From contig JADJAD010000012.1 of the NCBI GenBank assembly GCA_016704465.1, positions 124,001 to 188,000 on the forward strand: a stretch of DNA of 64,000 bases, written 5' to 3'. Shown in pieces: positions 1 through 10,053 of the stretch (positions are counted from its first letter, which is position 1; each line of letters begins with the position of its first letter). The DNA comes from Gemmatimonadota bacterium. Lineage in GTDB: Bacteria; Gemmatimonadota; Gemmatimonadetes; Gemmatimonadales; Gemmatimonadaceae. Under the pieces are notes generated by a model. That model had not been told where the DNA came from, ran no database searches, and was given only the letters and a program-made list of their open reading frames with translations. A program made the position numbers and the translations under genes.

Positions 1-1
1 C

Positions 2-784
2 CTCGACACCATCCTGATGCGCCTGGCGACGTTCATGGAGAAGAACGACGCGCTGGTGCGGAAGGTGAAGGGGGCGATGATCTACCCCGGCGTGATCATG
101 AGCGTGGCCGGCTTCGCCATCCTCGTCCTGCTCATCTTCGTGATCCCGGTGTTCGAGGAGATGTTCGCCTCCGTCGGCATGCCGCTCCCGGTTCCGACGC
201 GTATCGTCATCGCGATGTCGCGCTTCCTCAAGACGTATTGGTGGCTGCTCGGTGCCGGGATCGCGGTCGCCGGCTTCCTGGTCAAGCGCTACTACGCCAC
301 CCAGTCAGGAAAGCTGGTCATCGATCGCATCCTGCTGCACTTCCCCGTGCTCGGCGACGTGCTGCGCAAGTCGGCCGTGTCGCGCTTCACTCGTACGCTG
401 GGCACGCTGATCTCGTCCGGCGTCAGCATCCTCGACGGCCTGGAGATTACGGCAAAGACCGCGGGCAACCGGGTGATCCAGGACGCGATCATGCAGTCGC
501 GGGCGAGCATCGCCGGCGGTGATACGATTGCCGCGCCGCTGCAGAAGTCGGCGGTGTTTCCGGCGATGGTGATTTCGATGATCGCGGTGGGTGAGCAGAC
601 GGGTGGGTTGGATGAGATGCTGACGAAGATCGCGGATTTCTACGACGAGGAAGTGGATGCGGCGGTTGGCGGGTTGCTGTCGCTGCTGGAGCCGATCATG
701 ATTGTGTTCCTGGGCGTCGTGGTTGGCGGCATGGTGGTGGCGATGTACTTGCCGATCTTTGATATGATTAATGCGGTGCAGTAG
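2..784 (+). CDS. pilC: Type IV pilus / type II secretion inner-membrane protein PilC (GspF family), 3' part
   Basis: The reading frame is open from the window edge, so the N-terminal part of the gene lies upstream. What is visible is the second T2SSF domain: a cytoplasmic segment, a hydrophobic stretch near residues 27-49 of the visible part, a second near 75-93, and the typical C-terminal membrane anchor near 218-245 after a DEEVDAAVG-like segment. Members of this family sit in the inner membrane and couple the assembly ATPase to pilin or pseudopilin polymerisation. No other pilus gene is in the window, so I cannot tell PilC from GspF by context. The segment SRFTRTLGTLISSGV is typical of the family. 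Confidence 0.9.
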   Translation, partial: LDTILMRLATFMEKNDALVRKVKGAMIYPGVIMSVAGFAILVLLIFVIPVFEEMFASVGMPLPVPTRIVIAMSRFLKTYWWLLGAGIAVAGFLVKRYYATQSGKLVIDRILLHFPVLGDVLRKSAVSRFTRTLGTLISSGVSILDGLEITAKTAGNRVIQDAIMQSRASIAGGDTIAAPLQKSAVFPAMVISMIAVGEQTGGLDEMLTKIADFYDEEVDAAVGGLLSLLEPIMIVFLGVVVGGMVVAMYLPIFDMINAVQ

Positions 785-802
785 GGCCGGTGCTTCGCCG
801 AG

Positions 803-1365
803 AAGTGGGGACCGGGCTTGAAGACCAAAGCGGCCCCTAAGGCAGGGATGAAGTTGGGACGCGCTAGGTGATTGAATGTGAGACTGTCGATGTTGAAGTT
901 GCGACAACGCTGGAAACACTGTAGATGCAACGACTTTTATGCATCTGACGCGCGCAGACTCTGTGATCGAGTCCGCGCGCGTCGCGTTTCAGGGCGCCGG
1001 GCGGGACTGATTCTTCGCTCTCAAATGGCCATGATCAGCTAGCGTCATGCTTCTTCACGCCGTGTGAGCGCGTCGAGATAACGAGACTCGCGCCGGTGTG
1101 ATTATGGGACGCCATTGGAATCGCGCCTCACCGCGGTTTCACGCAGAGTACCGAGCGGAAGCCTATGCAGGAGCATGACTTCCGAGACGGGATGGTATGC
1201 TTCCGAGTCGAGGCGCGCCGGCGTGTCTCGAGGCGAGTGGCGATTTTAGGCCGGGAGGTACATCGCTGTATTCAGCTAGGAGGCATTGGCGCTGGGACGC
1301 GCGGTCGGCGTGAAGTTGAGACGCTTTTCGGCGTGAAGTTGAGACTCTCGCGGAGAACATGAGAC
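803..1365 (+). repeat. Seven dispersed 10-bp direct repeats, consensus AAGTTGAGAC
   Basis: Copies lie at 803-812, 851-860, 875-884, 896-905, 1313-1322, 1336-1345 and 1356-1365, all on the + strand. Four are in a left cluster and three in a right cluster about 400 bp away. The two at 1313 and 1336 belong to an exact 18-bp direct repeat (1305-1322 and 1328-1345). Clustered short repeats can be transposase-binding sites of a lost insertion element, but the two clusters are not inverted relative to each other, so that reading is weak. Confidence 0.45.
947..983. terminator. Strong hairpin downstream of pilC, possible terminator
   Basis: Two 15-base arms (947-961 and 969-983) pair with a single mismatch around a 7-base loop. 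There is no clear T-run after it, so an intrinsic terminator is only possible. It lies 160 bp after the pilC stop. Confidence 0.35.
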
Positions 1366-1701
1366 TTTCGAAGTCCTCTTCAGTCGCTTCGAATCGCGTG
1401 CGCCGGACTGCGGCCCTCGATGATGTCGTGGCGAGGGCGTGCGCGCACCAATCATTCGCCGGAGATGCGTCGGCGGTTCGCTTCTTGTGGATCATGGATA
1501 GGGGCCGCTATCGCCGAGAGTCCGCGACGGTGAAGGAAGGGGGCGAGGGTTAGCTTCCCGCCCCCCCAGTTTGGCCCAGCGGCCGAGACTGGTCGAACCC
1601 GTTATTGCGAGCCCAGCAGGTGGGAGTAGGCGAACAGACACCGGCAGGATACCTTCTTCCGCCCCGCTCTCGTCCCCGCTTCTCATGCCCCCACGGCCGA
1701 C

Positions 1702-2502
1702 ATGCCGCGTCTCGCCTGGGCGACCGACGTTCACTTCGAGTTCTGCAGCCAGAAACAGATCGACGCCTTCGCGGACTGCGTGCGAGGAGCCGCGCCGGAT
1801 GCGCTGCTCCTCGCGGGCGACACCGCCACCGCGCCGAGTCTCGCGACGGCCCTCGAGCTGCTGGAGGCGCGGGTGCCTTGTCCGATCTACTTTGTGCTGG
1901 GCAATCATGACTTCTACGGAGGGGGCCTCGGCGCCGTACGCGGCGCGATAGTCACCCTCACGGAGAGGCGTCATAGTTTGCGGTGGTTGCCGACCGCCAG
2001 CGTGGTGTCCCTGAGCTCGACGACGGCGCTCGTGGGTGTGGATGGCTGGGCGGACGGCCGGTACGGCGACTACTGGGGGAGCGGCGTTCGCCTCAACGAT
2101 TTTCGCCGCATCGTGGAGTTGACGCAGCTCTACCGGGCAGCGGCTTTCGCGTCGCTCAATCGTCTGGGTGACGCAGAAGCGTCACTCCTGCGTCTCCAGC
2201 TTGCGCAGGCCGTTGAGCGGCACGGGCGCGTCGTCGTCGCAACGCACGTTCCCCCATTTCGCGAGGCGGCGTGGCACGAAGGGCAGGCCTCCGGCCCCGA
2301 CTATGCGCCCTTCTTTGCCTGCCGGGCAACGGGAGAGGTGCTCCTCACCTTCGCGGGCCAACACCCCGCGGTCGATTTCCTCGTCCTATGCGGGCACAGC
2401 CACGGGGCTGGCGAATATCAACCGATGCCGAACCTCCGGGTCGTGACCGGTGGAGCCATCTACGGCTATCCCAAGCTGCAGGACCTGATCACGGTGCCGT
2501 GA
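1702..2502 (+). CDS. Calcineurin-like metallophosphoesterase
   Basis: This 266-residue protein carries the family's metal-binding motifs in order: DVH near residue 8, AGDTA near residue 39, GNHD near residue 68, a THVPP histidine near residue 180 and CGHSHG near residue 233. These residues bind two metal ions and hydrolyse phosphomonoesters or phosphodiesters. There is no signal peptide, so it is probably cytosolic. The ATG at 1702 directly precedes the first beta strand, which supports this start. It stands alone, with no operon partner. The substrate cannot be told from sequence. Confidence 0.85.
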   Translation: MPRLAWATDVHFEFCSQKQIDAFADCVRGAAPDALLLAGDTATAPSLATALELLEARVPCPIYFVLGNHDFYGGGLGAVRGAIVTLTERRHSLRWLPTASVVSLSSTTALVGVDGWADGRYGDYWGSGVRLNDFRRIVELTQLYRAAAFASLNRLGDAEASLLRLQLAQAVERHGRVVVATHVPPFREAAWHEGQASGPDYAPFFACRATGEVLLTFAGQHPAVDFLVLCGHSHGAGEYQPMPNLRVVTGGAIYGYPKLQDLITVP

Positions 2503-2554
2503 TACCATAGCGTCGATGGTCGCTACCTCGTCAGGGGAAGCCGCACGCAAGCCT

Positions 2555-2857
2555 CTAGCCTGAATTTCTCACCAAGGCACGCGTCGCGCCCGTGCGCACC
2601 GCGTGCCTTGGTGAGAAATTCAGACTAGCGAGGACTGGGCCTACGGCGGAGCCAGAACGAGTCATGGCGCCGTATCCGAGACCAGTGTGCTGTACCTCTG
2701 GAAACGTCAGCCGTTGTACAGAATGATTCCAGAAAACATCACCCTTCTTCTTCGAGGCCTTGAGGAGTCGGTGTGCCTCTCGAAAGTGTTTATCGAACTT
2801 CTCGGCTGCATCGGCGAATTCTGGAACGCGGGTCTTTGCCAGCAGACGCGGGTCCAC
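2555..2857 (-). pseudogene. Possible truncated hypothetical gene ending in the inverted repeat
   Basis: The first 60 residues read like a real protein: FADAAEKFDKHFREAH followed by RLLKASKKKGDVFW, a normal mix of charged and aromatic residues unlike the Arg/Ala-rich shadows around it. The last 25 codons run through the inverted repeat at 2560-2623, so the original C-terminus appears to have been replaced. I do not recognise the family. It may be a gene remnant or a chance frame. Confidence 0.3.
2560..2623. repeat. Perfect 24-bp inverted repeat with 16-base loop
   Basis: The arms 2560-2583 and 2600-2623 are perfectly complementary. Their AT-richer outer part differs from the surrounding GC-rich sequence. 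The structure could be abutted ends of an insertion element, a small palindromic repeat, or a bidirectional terminator between the phosphoesterase and the minus-strand genes beyond. It overlaps the 3' end of a minus-strand open frame. Confidence 0.6.
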
Positions 2858-2948
2858 ATGGAGCCTTGAATCGAGGTGCGCCTGACCGCCGCATGACCGC
2901 GACAGAGACGCCTAACGCCTCACGATAGGTCCGAGGCATGGTCGCGCC

Positions 2949-5900
2949 TTATGAGACCATCGCGAACGCCGCGTACCGTCCATCCTCCAGGCGCTGGACC
3001 TCGCCGAGGATCGCCAGCGTCTCGAGATGTCGCTCCACCAGTTCACGCTTGGCGCCCGTAAACCGCTTGAGGGCGGCCTCCACGGTGATCGGGGCCTCAC
3101 TGGCGATCTGCCGGAGCACGGTGATCTGGCCGACGGCGTCTTTCGGCCAAGGCGCGGGAGTCACGACGTCTGACAGTTCTGAGTCCTCGCTCGCCGGAAG
3201 TTCGAACTCGGGCGGGGCTCCCGACCCCGAGTCGGAGCCGAAACGTGGCTTCTGGTAGTGTGGCCGCAGCCAGCGGACGTTTCCGGCTCGCTCCTCTTCG
3301 ACGCGCGCGTCGTGGAGGGCGACGAGGCGCTCAAGCACGAGAGAGGGCGGCTCCGGCCAAGACCATCCGTACGCTTCGGCAACGAGTCGATCCAGATCGT
3401 CATGCAGGTCGCGCAGTACACCGCATGCGCCGAGTTCGTGCAGGTGACGCTGCGTCGCCGTGAGTGCGCGTCCAGCGCGCAGCGCGCTGACGACGTCGTA
3501 CAGCTTCATAAGCGTTACCGTCTCGTCTCGATCAAGGGCGGCCGAACGATGGCGTTCGATCCGTACGGCGGCGCCCGCGATAGCTGTCCGCAATGGGTCG
3601 CCGGGTGAGGGAAAGGGGAACGCGTCGAAGCAGATCCCTTTGCTGTACCGGGGGGTGTGGCGCACGCCCATCCGGCCACCCGCCGAGAATGCCCACATCG
3701 CATGGATCGAGGATGACAACACACCGAGGGCGTACTCCTCTGCCAGCGCTATGCATACCAGCGTTCCGTCAGGCGCAACTCGGGCGTCGGCAAAAGCGAA
3801 GATCGGATGCTTCGACACTTCGGACGTCACGAGATAGCGCGGTAGCCCGCGCAATGCCTCGCGCAGTTCGCGACGTGGTTCCAGAAACCGCCACCAGTAG
3901 CGCGCATACGACGCCCGCGGGTTCGCGACGCGCTCCGGATACACCCGATCCCGGAGGTGATCAAAGAGGATTGGATATTCGCGCGCCTCGTCCTCTGTCA
4001 TGAGTCCGAGATCGATGACATAGACGTCGCGTGGCCGGGACGTCAGATCCTTCCCGTTGCGATAGGGGTGGATCACCTCCCGGTGTCGTGGATCGGCGAT
4101 GAGCATCGACCTCGCCTCGTCGGCACTCAGGACGAACCCGTCGCCTCCGCGCTTGTAGCCCTGATACGAGAGTCCGGCATTGGCGAGTAGCGGGGCATCC
4201 GCCGCGCCTGCGACATTGGCGTGTGCGGTCAAGTCAGCGTTGAGGCGGGGCACACGTATCTCTTCGATGACCGCCACTTCCCCGCGAACCCGCTCGACCG
4301 GGTCGACGCGCACCAGACGGGCGTTCGTCGGCCGGAGTGCGAGCACCGTCATTGCCACCCGCACCTCCGCGCCGTCGTCCCCGTCGTACCACACGTGATC
4401 GGCGACCGCCCACGCGACGCCGACGCCCCGTGCAGCGGCCGACTCGATGACCGTTCGATTCTTCGCCTGCGTGATCGAGTTGGTCGTAATCAAGCCGGCA
4501 CGTAGCGTACGTCCGCCCGCGACTGCGCTGGCGGCGCGGTGCCAGAAATACGCGACGAGATCGGCACTGTCTGTGACGTCCTCATAGGCGGCGCGCAGGG
4601 CGTCCACGTATCCGTCGCCCAGTACATCACGCTGCCGCTTCTCGCCGAGGTACGGAGGATTGCCGATGATGAAGTCGGCGTCGGGCCACGGTGCCGGCCG
4701 CGCTCCCGCGTGCTCGAGATACGGTAATCGGGCACCGGGATCCGGGACCAACTCGCCGGTCACCGTATGGGCAATGCGTCGTTTGGGGTCGAGGCGATCT
4801 CGCTCTGGGCGGTGAACGATGCGGTCCCATGCCAGCACCGCGTCCCGACATTCCAGCGTCCCGGTGTCCTGCAGCACGGGCTCGGGGGGCTGCACATGGT
4901 GGTGCCGCTTCCAGTGCTGGCGGAACCCGATCCAGAGCACCAGTTCGAGGATCTCCCTGGCCCATGGCTTTACCTCAATGCCGTAGAACTGCGAGGGGTC
5001 GACTTCCTCCAGCCGGAACTCCCTCGCCTCGGTGACGTCCGCCAGCTCGTTGATGACTTCGAGCTCGATCTCCTTCACGAGATGCATCGTGACGTACAAG
5101 AAGTTCCCCGAGCCACAGGCTGGGTCGAGGAATCGCAGCCCACGCATCCATGTGTGGAAGTCACGAAGGCGCGTGGCCGCGGTCGTCCGATCCTTCGGCT
5201 TCCCTGATTGCCGAAGTTGCAGGACATCGGCCTGGACGGCCGTCCACCGCTCGCGGATCGGCTCCTCGACGGTGGGCCGCACGAGCCGCTCGATGAACGC
5301 GCGCGGCGTGTATTCGGCGCCGAGCTTGTGGCGTTCCACCGGGTCGAGAGCCCGGACGAGGAGGGTGCCGAAGATCGTCGGTTCCACATCCCTCCAGTCG
5401 GCCTTTGCCGATTCCAGGAGAAGGGCGATATAGGTGGGCGTCAGGGGGAGCGATTCGGCGTCCTTGAAGAAATGTCCGTTGAACCGCAGGAATTTCTCGT
5501 AGCCGAAGAGCCCTCCTTCGTCCATCGCCTTCCAGAGATTTTCGAGCGCTCTGGACAGGACCTCTGGCTTGGCGCCTGCGTTCTGGATCGTTTGCCGAAA
5601 GGCCTCGTGAGGGAGCAAGCCGACGTCCTCGGCGAACATCGCGAAGACGCAACGCATGAGGAACTTGGCCACGCGCTCCTGGTCGAGCCCCCGATCCTCG
5701 AGGGCCTTTGCGAGTTCGGCGAGCCGCTCGGCGATCTCCTTGGTGACCGCCTGGGCGTGCGACCGGGGATCGCGGGCGCTCGGGTTGCTCCAGATGTCGA
5801 CGAGGAGCGCGATGTCCACAGGGCGCTGGTGGAGCGTCGGGAGATCGATCCGGCGGACGTGGGCGGCGTACCCGCCAAACGACCCGTTCCACCGGTCCCA

Positions 5901-6280
5901 GACGAGGAGGGTCTTCCCGACGTCGAGGACGAGCAGGTACGGCGGGGCGATGCCGCCAGGGACGTGTGCGGCGTACGTCCGGGCCTGCCCGAAGGCGCGC
6001 CGGAGCAGGAGGTCGGTGCTCTTGCCCCCGTCGGCGTCTTTCGCCTCCAGGAGGAAGTGCCCCACGTTGTAAAGATCGATGAAGTTCTGCGCCTCGGTCC
6101 CGTCCCGGGCGATCACCTTGATCGGGAGCTCGAACTCGTACCCGGAGCCGGCCGGCTGGGGCGACCGACCCCGAGGGCCTCCGAGAGTTCGATGAGGTAG
6201 GACTGTGCGTTGGCCCGCTCCGCCGCCTTTGCTCCCGCCCAGTGCTCGGCCAACGCCTTGAGTCCCGCGTGTTCTCGCAT
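2949..6280 (-). CDS. MmeI-like fused restriction endonuclease / DNA adenine methyltransferase (type IIL), with one frameshift
   Basis: Numbering is for the 1055-residue main frame that starts at 6116. A nuclease core D14-X9-E24-A-K26 matches the D-X9-EXK site of MmeI. The methyltransferase has DPACGSGNFL at 331-340 (SAM binding) and NPPY at 486-489 (N6-adenine class). A target-recognition and C-terminal region follows, and the overall length fits the family. Such enzymes modify one strand and cut at a distance with a single polypeptide. The N-terminus is in another frame: ATG at 6280 (or TTG at 6316) through GRP near 6160, and one extra C in the C-run there would join the frames. The gene lies upstream of the divergently oriented CBASS operon. 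Confidence 0.85.
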
Positions 6281-6674
6281 CCCCTCAAAAAGGGGCTGGG
6301 TACGGGGGGAGGTCAACGGTGGAGTGCGCCCGAGAGCCCCCGGGAAGAGAGAGAGGAAGGGAGTCGGGCGCCGGACAGGCGGGGGCTAACTCCCGAGAGC
6401 ATCTCGGTCGGGAGGCTCCAACCACGCACGCTGCCGCCGGTAGACATCGGTCAGCCACAGAAGGAATCCTCGACCTCGACAGGAGATAGTCTGTCGGCGA
6501 CGCAGCCAGCGAGGGTCTCGTCTATGTGGTTTGGCCTCGGCCATGGTGGCCCCGGGCCACCGTGCCCTACAATCGTTCAATCTCCCGAAATCCGCTATCT
6601 TCCCGTACGAACACCGGCATCCCCTGCGGGTGCGCCCGATACGCGACCGTCCTGACTCACTCCCGCACCTTCTA
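6281..6674. other. Divergent intergenic region between the restriction enzyme and CBASS
   Basis: This spacer must hold promoters for both the leftward MmeI-like gene and the rightward CBASS operon. I see no clear -35/-10 pair or palindrome. An ATG at 6531 is in frame with the TIR-SAVED gene and could be its true start, but the 48 residues it would add look unlike the TIR fold. Confidence 0.4.
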
Positions 6675-7972
6675 GTGTCTGATAACCTTCTGCCCGACGC
6701 CAACGTCACGGCCCCAAGCGCTCCCCCCGGACAACGGCGACCTCCACGGTTCTTCCTGAGCCACTGGCGGGGCAACGCTGAGGACATCGCTGCGCTGCAA
6801 CGGGCGCTCGAATTCCGCGGGCTCCATGCGTGGAGGGATGTCGATCATCTCGAACTCGGCGAGCGCTTCGAGTCGGCGATTCGACGGGCGATCCGCGAGG
6901 AGGTGTCCGCCTTCATCGCGTTCGTAACTCCCGAGTTCCTAACGCGCCCGATCATCTGGAACGTGGAGGTGCCTGAGGCATTGGACCGGCACCGGCGCGA
7001 CCCCGGGTTTCTGATCATTCCCCTGTTCTGTGGTGTTACGCCTGGAGATCTGACCGCCACGTGTGCACAGCACGGCCTCGGCGACCTGAGTGCCTTCAAT
7101 GGGCGATTCCTCGATCCCCGAGCCACCAGAAAGGTGCGAAACGTCGAGATTCGCTGGGTCGCCCAACGCACCCTGCGTGCGGGCCTTCGTCCGCGATTCG
7201 CGGCAGATGCCGCGTACGTTCCGCGTCTACTGCTTCGTTCGCAGCCCCACGCGGCGGGCGATCAGGGTGTGGACGTCGACCTCGACTGGAGCGCGCCGTT
7301 CGAGGCGGGGTGCCCGAGCGCGACCGAGTGGCGTGATGAGCTTATGCCGGCGCTCCATGACGTGCGGGCAGCGCTCGACGACTTGTCACTCAGGCACGCG
7401 CATGTGCGCGTCCAGGCGCGGCTCTCTGCGCCGCTCGCACTCGGTGAGGTGCTGTCCGCGACCGCCAAGTATACCTCACGTTCGACGGCTCGAACGGGGC
7501 GTGGTCGACCGCGGCGCAGCGGCGACCCGCGCCGGTTCTCGTACGGCATGACTTGGCGGCGCCTGGGACGGACCGCACGGTAGCACTGGTCGAGGTCGCC
7601 ATCGCGCGCGACCTGAGCCACACGGTCGCCAGCCATGCCGTTGGCCTAAGAGACCAACCGGGACACTCCGTGCGACTCACGCCATCGACCGGTGCGAGTC
7701 AGCATGCCGTCGTCGACGCCTCGTGGGCCATGACGGCGGCTTGGGAGGTGGGCGAGTGCTTGCGGACGCTGCACGATCAGCACGGCGCCCGACACGTCCA
7801 TCTCTACGTGGCTGCTCCGGCTGAATGGTGTGTGCTCCTCGGGCACACGCTCAACGCGGTCGGAAGGATCACCGTGCACCAATGGCATCCCACGACGGGG
7901 TCGTACGTGCGCGCGTGCACGCTCGGGGCGGTGGGCGCGGCGCCGCGCCGGACCACCAAGGCAGCCTCGTGA
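6675..7972 (+). CDS. CBASS effector: TIR domain fused to SAVED domain (frameshifted)
   Basis: The N-terminal half is a TIR NADase: FFLSHW at its start, LHAWRDVD, and a WNVEVPEAL helix carrying the catalytic glutamate. The C-terminal half is a SAVED cyclic-oligonucleotide sensor, ending in HLYVAAPAEWCVLLG and NAVGRITVHQW. Known TIR-SAVED proteins polymerise on binding cyclic trinucleotide and destroy NAD+, aborting infected cells. The SAVED half is split: the frame up to TAKYT near 7470 is continued by YLTFDGSNGAW in another frame, and one extra base would restore it. The GTG at 6675 is the only in-frame start between 6543 and the TIR fold, so the start is uncertain. The CD-NTase follows 115 bp later. 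Confidence 0.85.
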
Positions 7973-8087
7973 GCGACGCATACAACCGAGCGTGGCATAC
8001 GCGGGCGTGCCGGCGCGCCATCGATCTTGTGCGTCTGCTCGCCACCAGTGCGAGCAGACGAGTGTGCTCCTTCACCGAGAACCCAGC

Positions 8088-9077
8088 ATGGCAACGTTGA
8101 ACAGTCTCTTCACCGACTTTCTGAGCAACATCGAGCCGGACGAGGATACGCGCGCCGAGGCCATCGACGCGCACGAGCCGGTCCGAGAGTGGCTCGCGAA
8201 CCACAAGACGTTCGGCGCTGTGCATGTCGAAACGTTCCTCGCCGGTTCGTACCGCCGCCGCACGTCCGTCACGCCCATCAAGGACGTCGACATCGTCGTG
8301 GTCTGCGCCATGAACGCGTACGATCCGCGTGATCCCAAGAAGCTGCTGACCAAGCTCAAGGCGGCGCTAGACGACAACAGGAAGTACAAGACTCGGACAA
8401 CGCCTCGTCGCCGCTCGATTCAGATCGAACTGTCGAACATCGACATGGACATCGTGCCAACGGTCGCGCCGAGTGGCACAGACCATCCGCTGCTGATTCC
8501 GGATCGCGACGTGACCCAATGGTTCCCCACGCATCCGAAAGGCCACATCACATGGACCCAGAACTTGAATGCCGCGACCAAGGCGCACGAGAACGACAAA
8601 GGTCGCTTCGTGCCGCTCGTGAAGATGGCGCGCTGGTGGAAGTACGAGCGGTTGCGTGGGAAACGGCATCCGAAAGGCCACATGATGGAACTCATGGCCG
8701 GCTACTACCACGACTCGTTGGCGCGTGACTGGGCAGACGTCTTCATCGCCTGGGTGGAGCGTACGACGACTGCCCTGGCCCCATACCGCCAGACGGTAAG
8801 CATGCCGTCGTTTTCCGATCCCGGTCTGTCGGGCCAGACGATCAAGACAGGCATGGAGCAGGTCGACTTCAACCGCTTCTACGACGAGCTACAGGCCACG
8901 TTCCCACTCGCCATGCGGGCTCGAGATCTCGCCACCACGGACCTGACCGCAAGCGCGAAGATCTGGCGACAAATCTTCGGGGACAAATTTCCGCTCCCCG
9001 GCGATGATGCGCGCAAGCTCGCGGCGCCATCGGTGTTGACACGCCCGGATATCCGGCAGGCGCCGACCTTTGGGTGA
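8088..9077 (+). CDS. CBASS CD-NTase (SMODS-domain cyclic oligonucleotide synthase)
   Basis: This 329-residue nucleotidyltransferase has the GS motif at residues 53-54, the two catalytic aspartates in KDVDIVV (66 and 68), and a third acidic pair in NIDMDIVP (119 and 121). The family joins NTPs into cyclic di- or trinucleotides after phage infection; the product here would activate TIR-SAVED. The C-terminus ends in Phe-Gly. That suits conjugation of the enzyme's C-terminus by the E1/E2 pair encoded next, as shown for Cap2 systems. The ATG at 8088 precedes the conserved N-terminal helix. The E2 gene overlaps the 3' end by 8 bp. The clade cannot be assigned by eye. Confidence 0.93.
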   Translation: MATLNSLFTDFLSNIEPDEDTRAEAIDAHEPVREWLANHKTFGAVHVETFLAGSYRRRTSVTPIKDVDIVVVCAMNAYDPRDPKKLLTKLKAALDDNRKYKTRTTPRRRSIQIELSNIDMDIVPTVAPSGTDHPLLIPDRDVTQWFPTHPKGHITWTQNLNAATKAHENDKGRFVPLVKMARWWKYERLRGKRHPKGHMMELMAGYYHDSLARDWADVFIAWVERTTTALAPYRQTVSMPSFSDPGLSGQTIKTGMEQVDFNRFYDELQATFPLAMRARDLATTDLTASAKIWRQIFGDKFPLPGDDARKLAAPSVLTRPDIRQAPTFG

Positions 9078-10053
9078 CCCCGTCTCGCCAGCCGCGGTCC
9101 CTGACGCGGGCGGGCTTCACCCGCTCGCACGCGGCCGCTTTCGCGCGGCGCTCGTCGCCGCCGGGTTCACGCTCCATGGCCAAGAGGCCAACGGAAACGA
9201 GCGATGGGACGGAACGGTGATCGCGCGATGGCGCGATGCCACCACCGGCGCGAAGCGCGAGGCGACCCACCGCATCCGTATCGGGCTGTGGACCGGATTC
9301 CCGTTTCAGGCACCGTCGGCTTTTGCGATGGACCCCCGCGAGCAGATGCCCAACAGTCGGCATGCGCGACCGCTCCAAAACGGCGCCTTGTGCCTCTACG
9401 CGGCCAGCTACCGCCCGGACACCCAGCGGGGGTGGGCGCCATGGCGAACGGGTGAAGAGTACCTCGCCAGACTTGGAGAATTGCTCGCCCGCATGCACAG
9501 TGGCGCATGGGACGAGAGTGACCGGCCGCCCGATCTCCACACGGCCTTTCCGCAGGCCAAGGGCGATCCGGCGATGACCTTCGTGGGAGACGCGTGGCTT
9601 CCCCCGACTGCGTCGCCGTCCGGTCGTTTCGGCCTATGGCGACGCAATGCGAGCATCCTGCTGGCGGACGGCCCGGTCGCCAACACCGGCGTCGTCCCCC
9701 CGAAGCCCGCCGACGAGCGCGTAAACATCGCGCTCGGGTTCCATGACCAAGCGCGGGAGGCGGTCGGTGTCTGGTTTCGCCTCGACCGAGAGCCGGCCCC
9801 CCGAACGTCGCTCGGCGCGGTGCTGGCTGAGATCGACCGGGCGAGCGGACACGACTCGGGCTGGGCCCTCGGCGAATGCCGACGCTTGATCGGTGCTGAG
9901 GCCGGAGGTACGCGCCCGGTCTTCCTGGCACTTGGGTACCCCGACCCCATGCTCGGGGGACGGGAGGGTTGGCTCTTCCTTGAGGCACGACCAGCGGAGC
10001 CCGGCAAACCCATTCGCTGGCGTGATGCCCAGACCTTGGCGGAGCTGGCGTGA
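9070..10053 (+). CDS. CBASS ubiquitin-conjugating E2-like protein (separate from E1)
   Basis: The 327-residue protein shows a prokaryotic E2 active site: H98 in SRHARP followed ten residues later by C108 in NGALCLY. In most type II CBASS the E2 is the N-terminal domain of a single E2-E1 protein, Cap2, which primes CD-NTase by attaching its C-terminus to a target. Here E2 is its own gene and carries about 200 further residues of unknown role. The start is TTG at 9070, overlapping the CD-NTase stop. The stop overlaps the E1 start as GTGA, so both subunits are probably made in equal amounts. Confidence 0.85.
   Translation: MGDPVSPAAVPDAGGLHPLARGRFRAALVAAGFTLHGQEANGNERWDGTVIARWRDATTGAKREATHRIRIGLWTGFPFQAPSAFAMDPREQMPNSRHARPLQNGALCLYAASYRPDTQRGWAPWRTGEEYLARLGELLARMHSGAWDESDRPPDLHTAFPQAKGDPAMTFVGDAWLPPTASPSGRFGLWRRNASILLADGPVANTGVVPPKPADERVNIALGFHDQAREAVGVWFRLDREPAPRTSLGAVLAEIDRASGHDSGWALGECRRLIGAEAGGTRPVFLALGYPDPMLGGREGWLFLEARPAEPGKPIRWRDAQTLAELA

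Larger units (their letters stand above)
785..1701. other. Intergenic region without a supported gene
   Basis: Open frames here are shadows in GC-rich DNA with low-complexity Arg/Ala/Ser composition. The region holds seven short direct repeats (803-1365) and a strong hairpin (947-983), annotated separately. No tRNA-like cloverleaf was recognised. Confidence 0.5.

Noticed and set aside
1492..1974. 160-codon leftward frame overlapping the phosphoesterase start
   Set aside because: Arg/Gly-rich shadow without motif; overlaps a well-supported gene.
5208..6200. 330-codon open frame antisense to the MmeI-like gene
   Set aside because: No motif and biased composition; the opposite strand has catalytic motifs throughout.
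7460..7480. Programmed ribosomal frameshift in TIR-SAVED
   Set aside because: No slippery heptamer or clear downstream hairpin; many other genes in the window have similar breaks.
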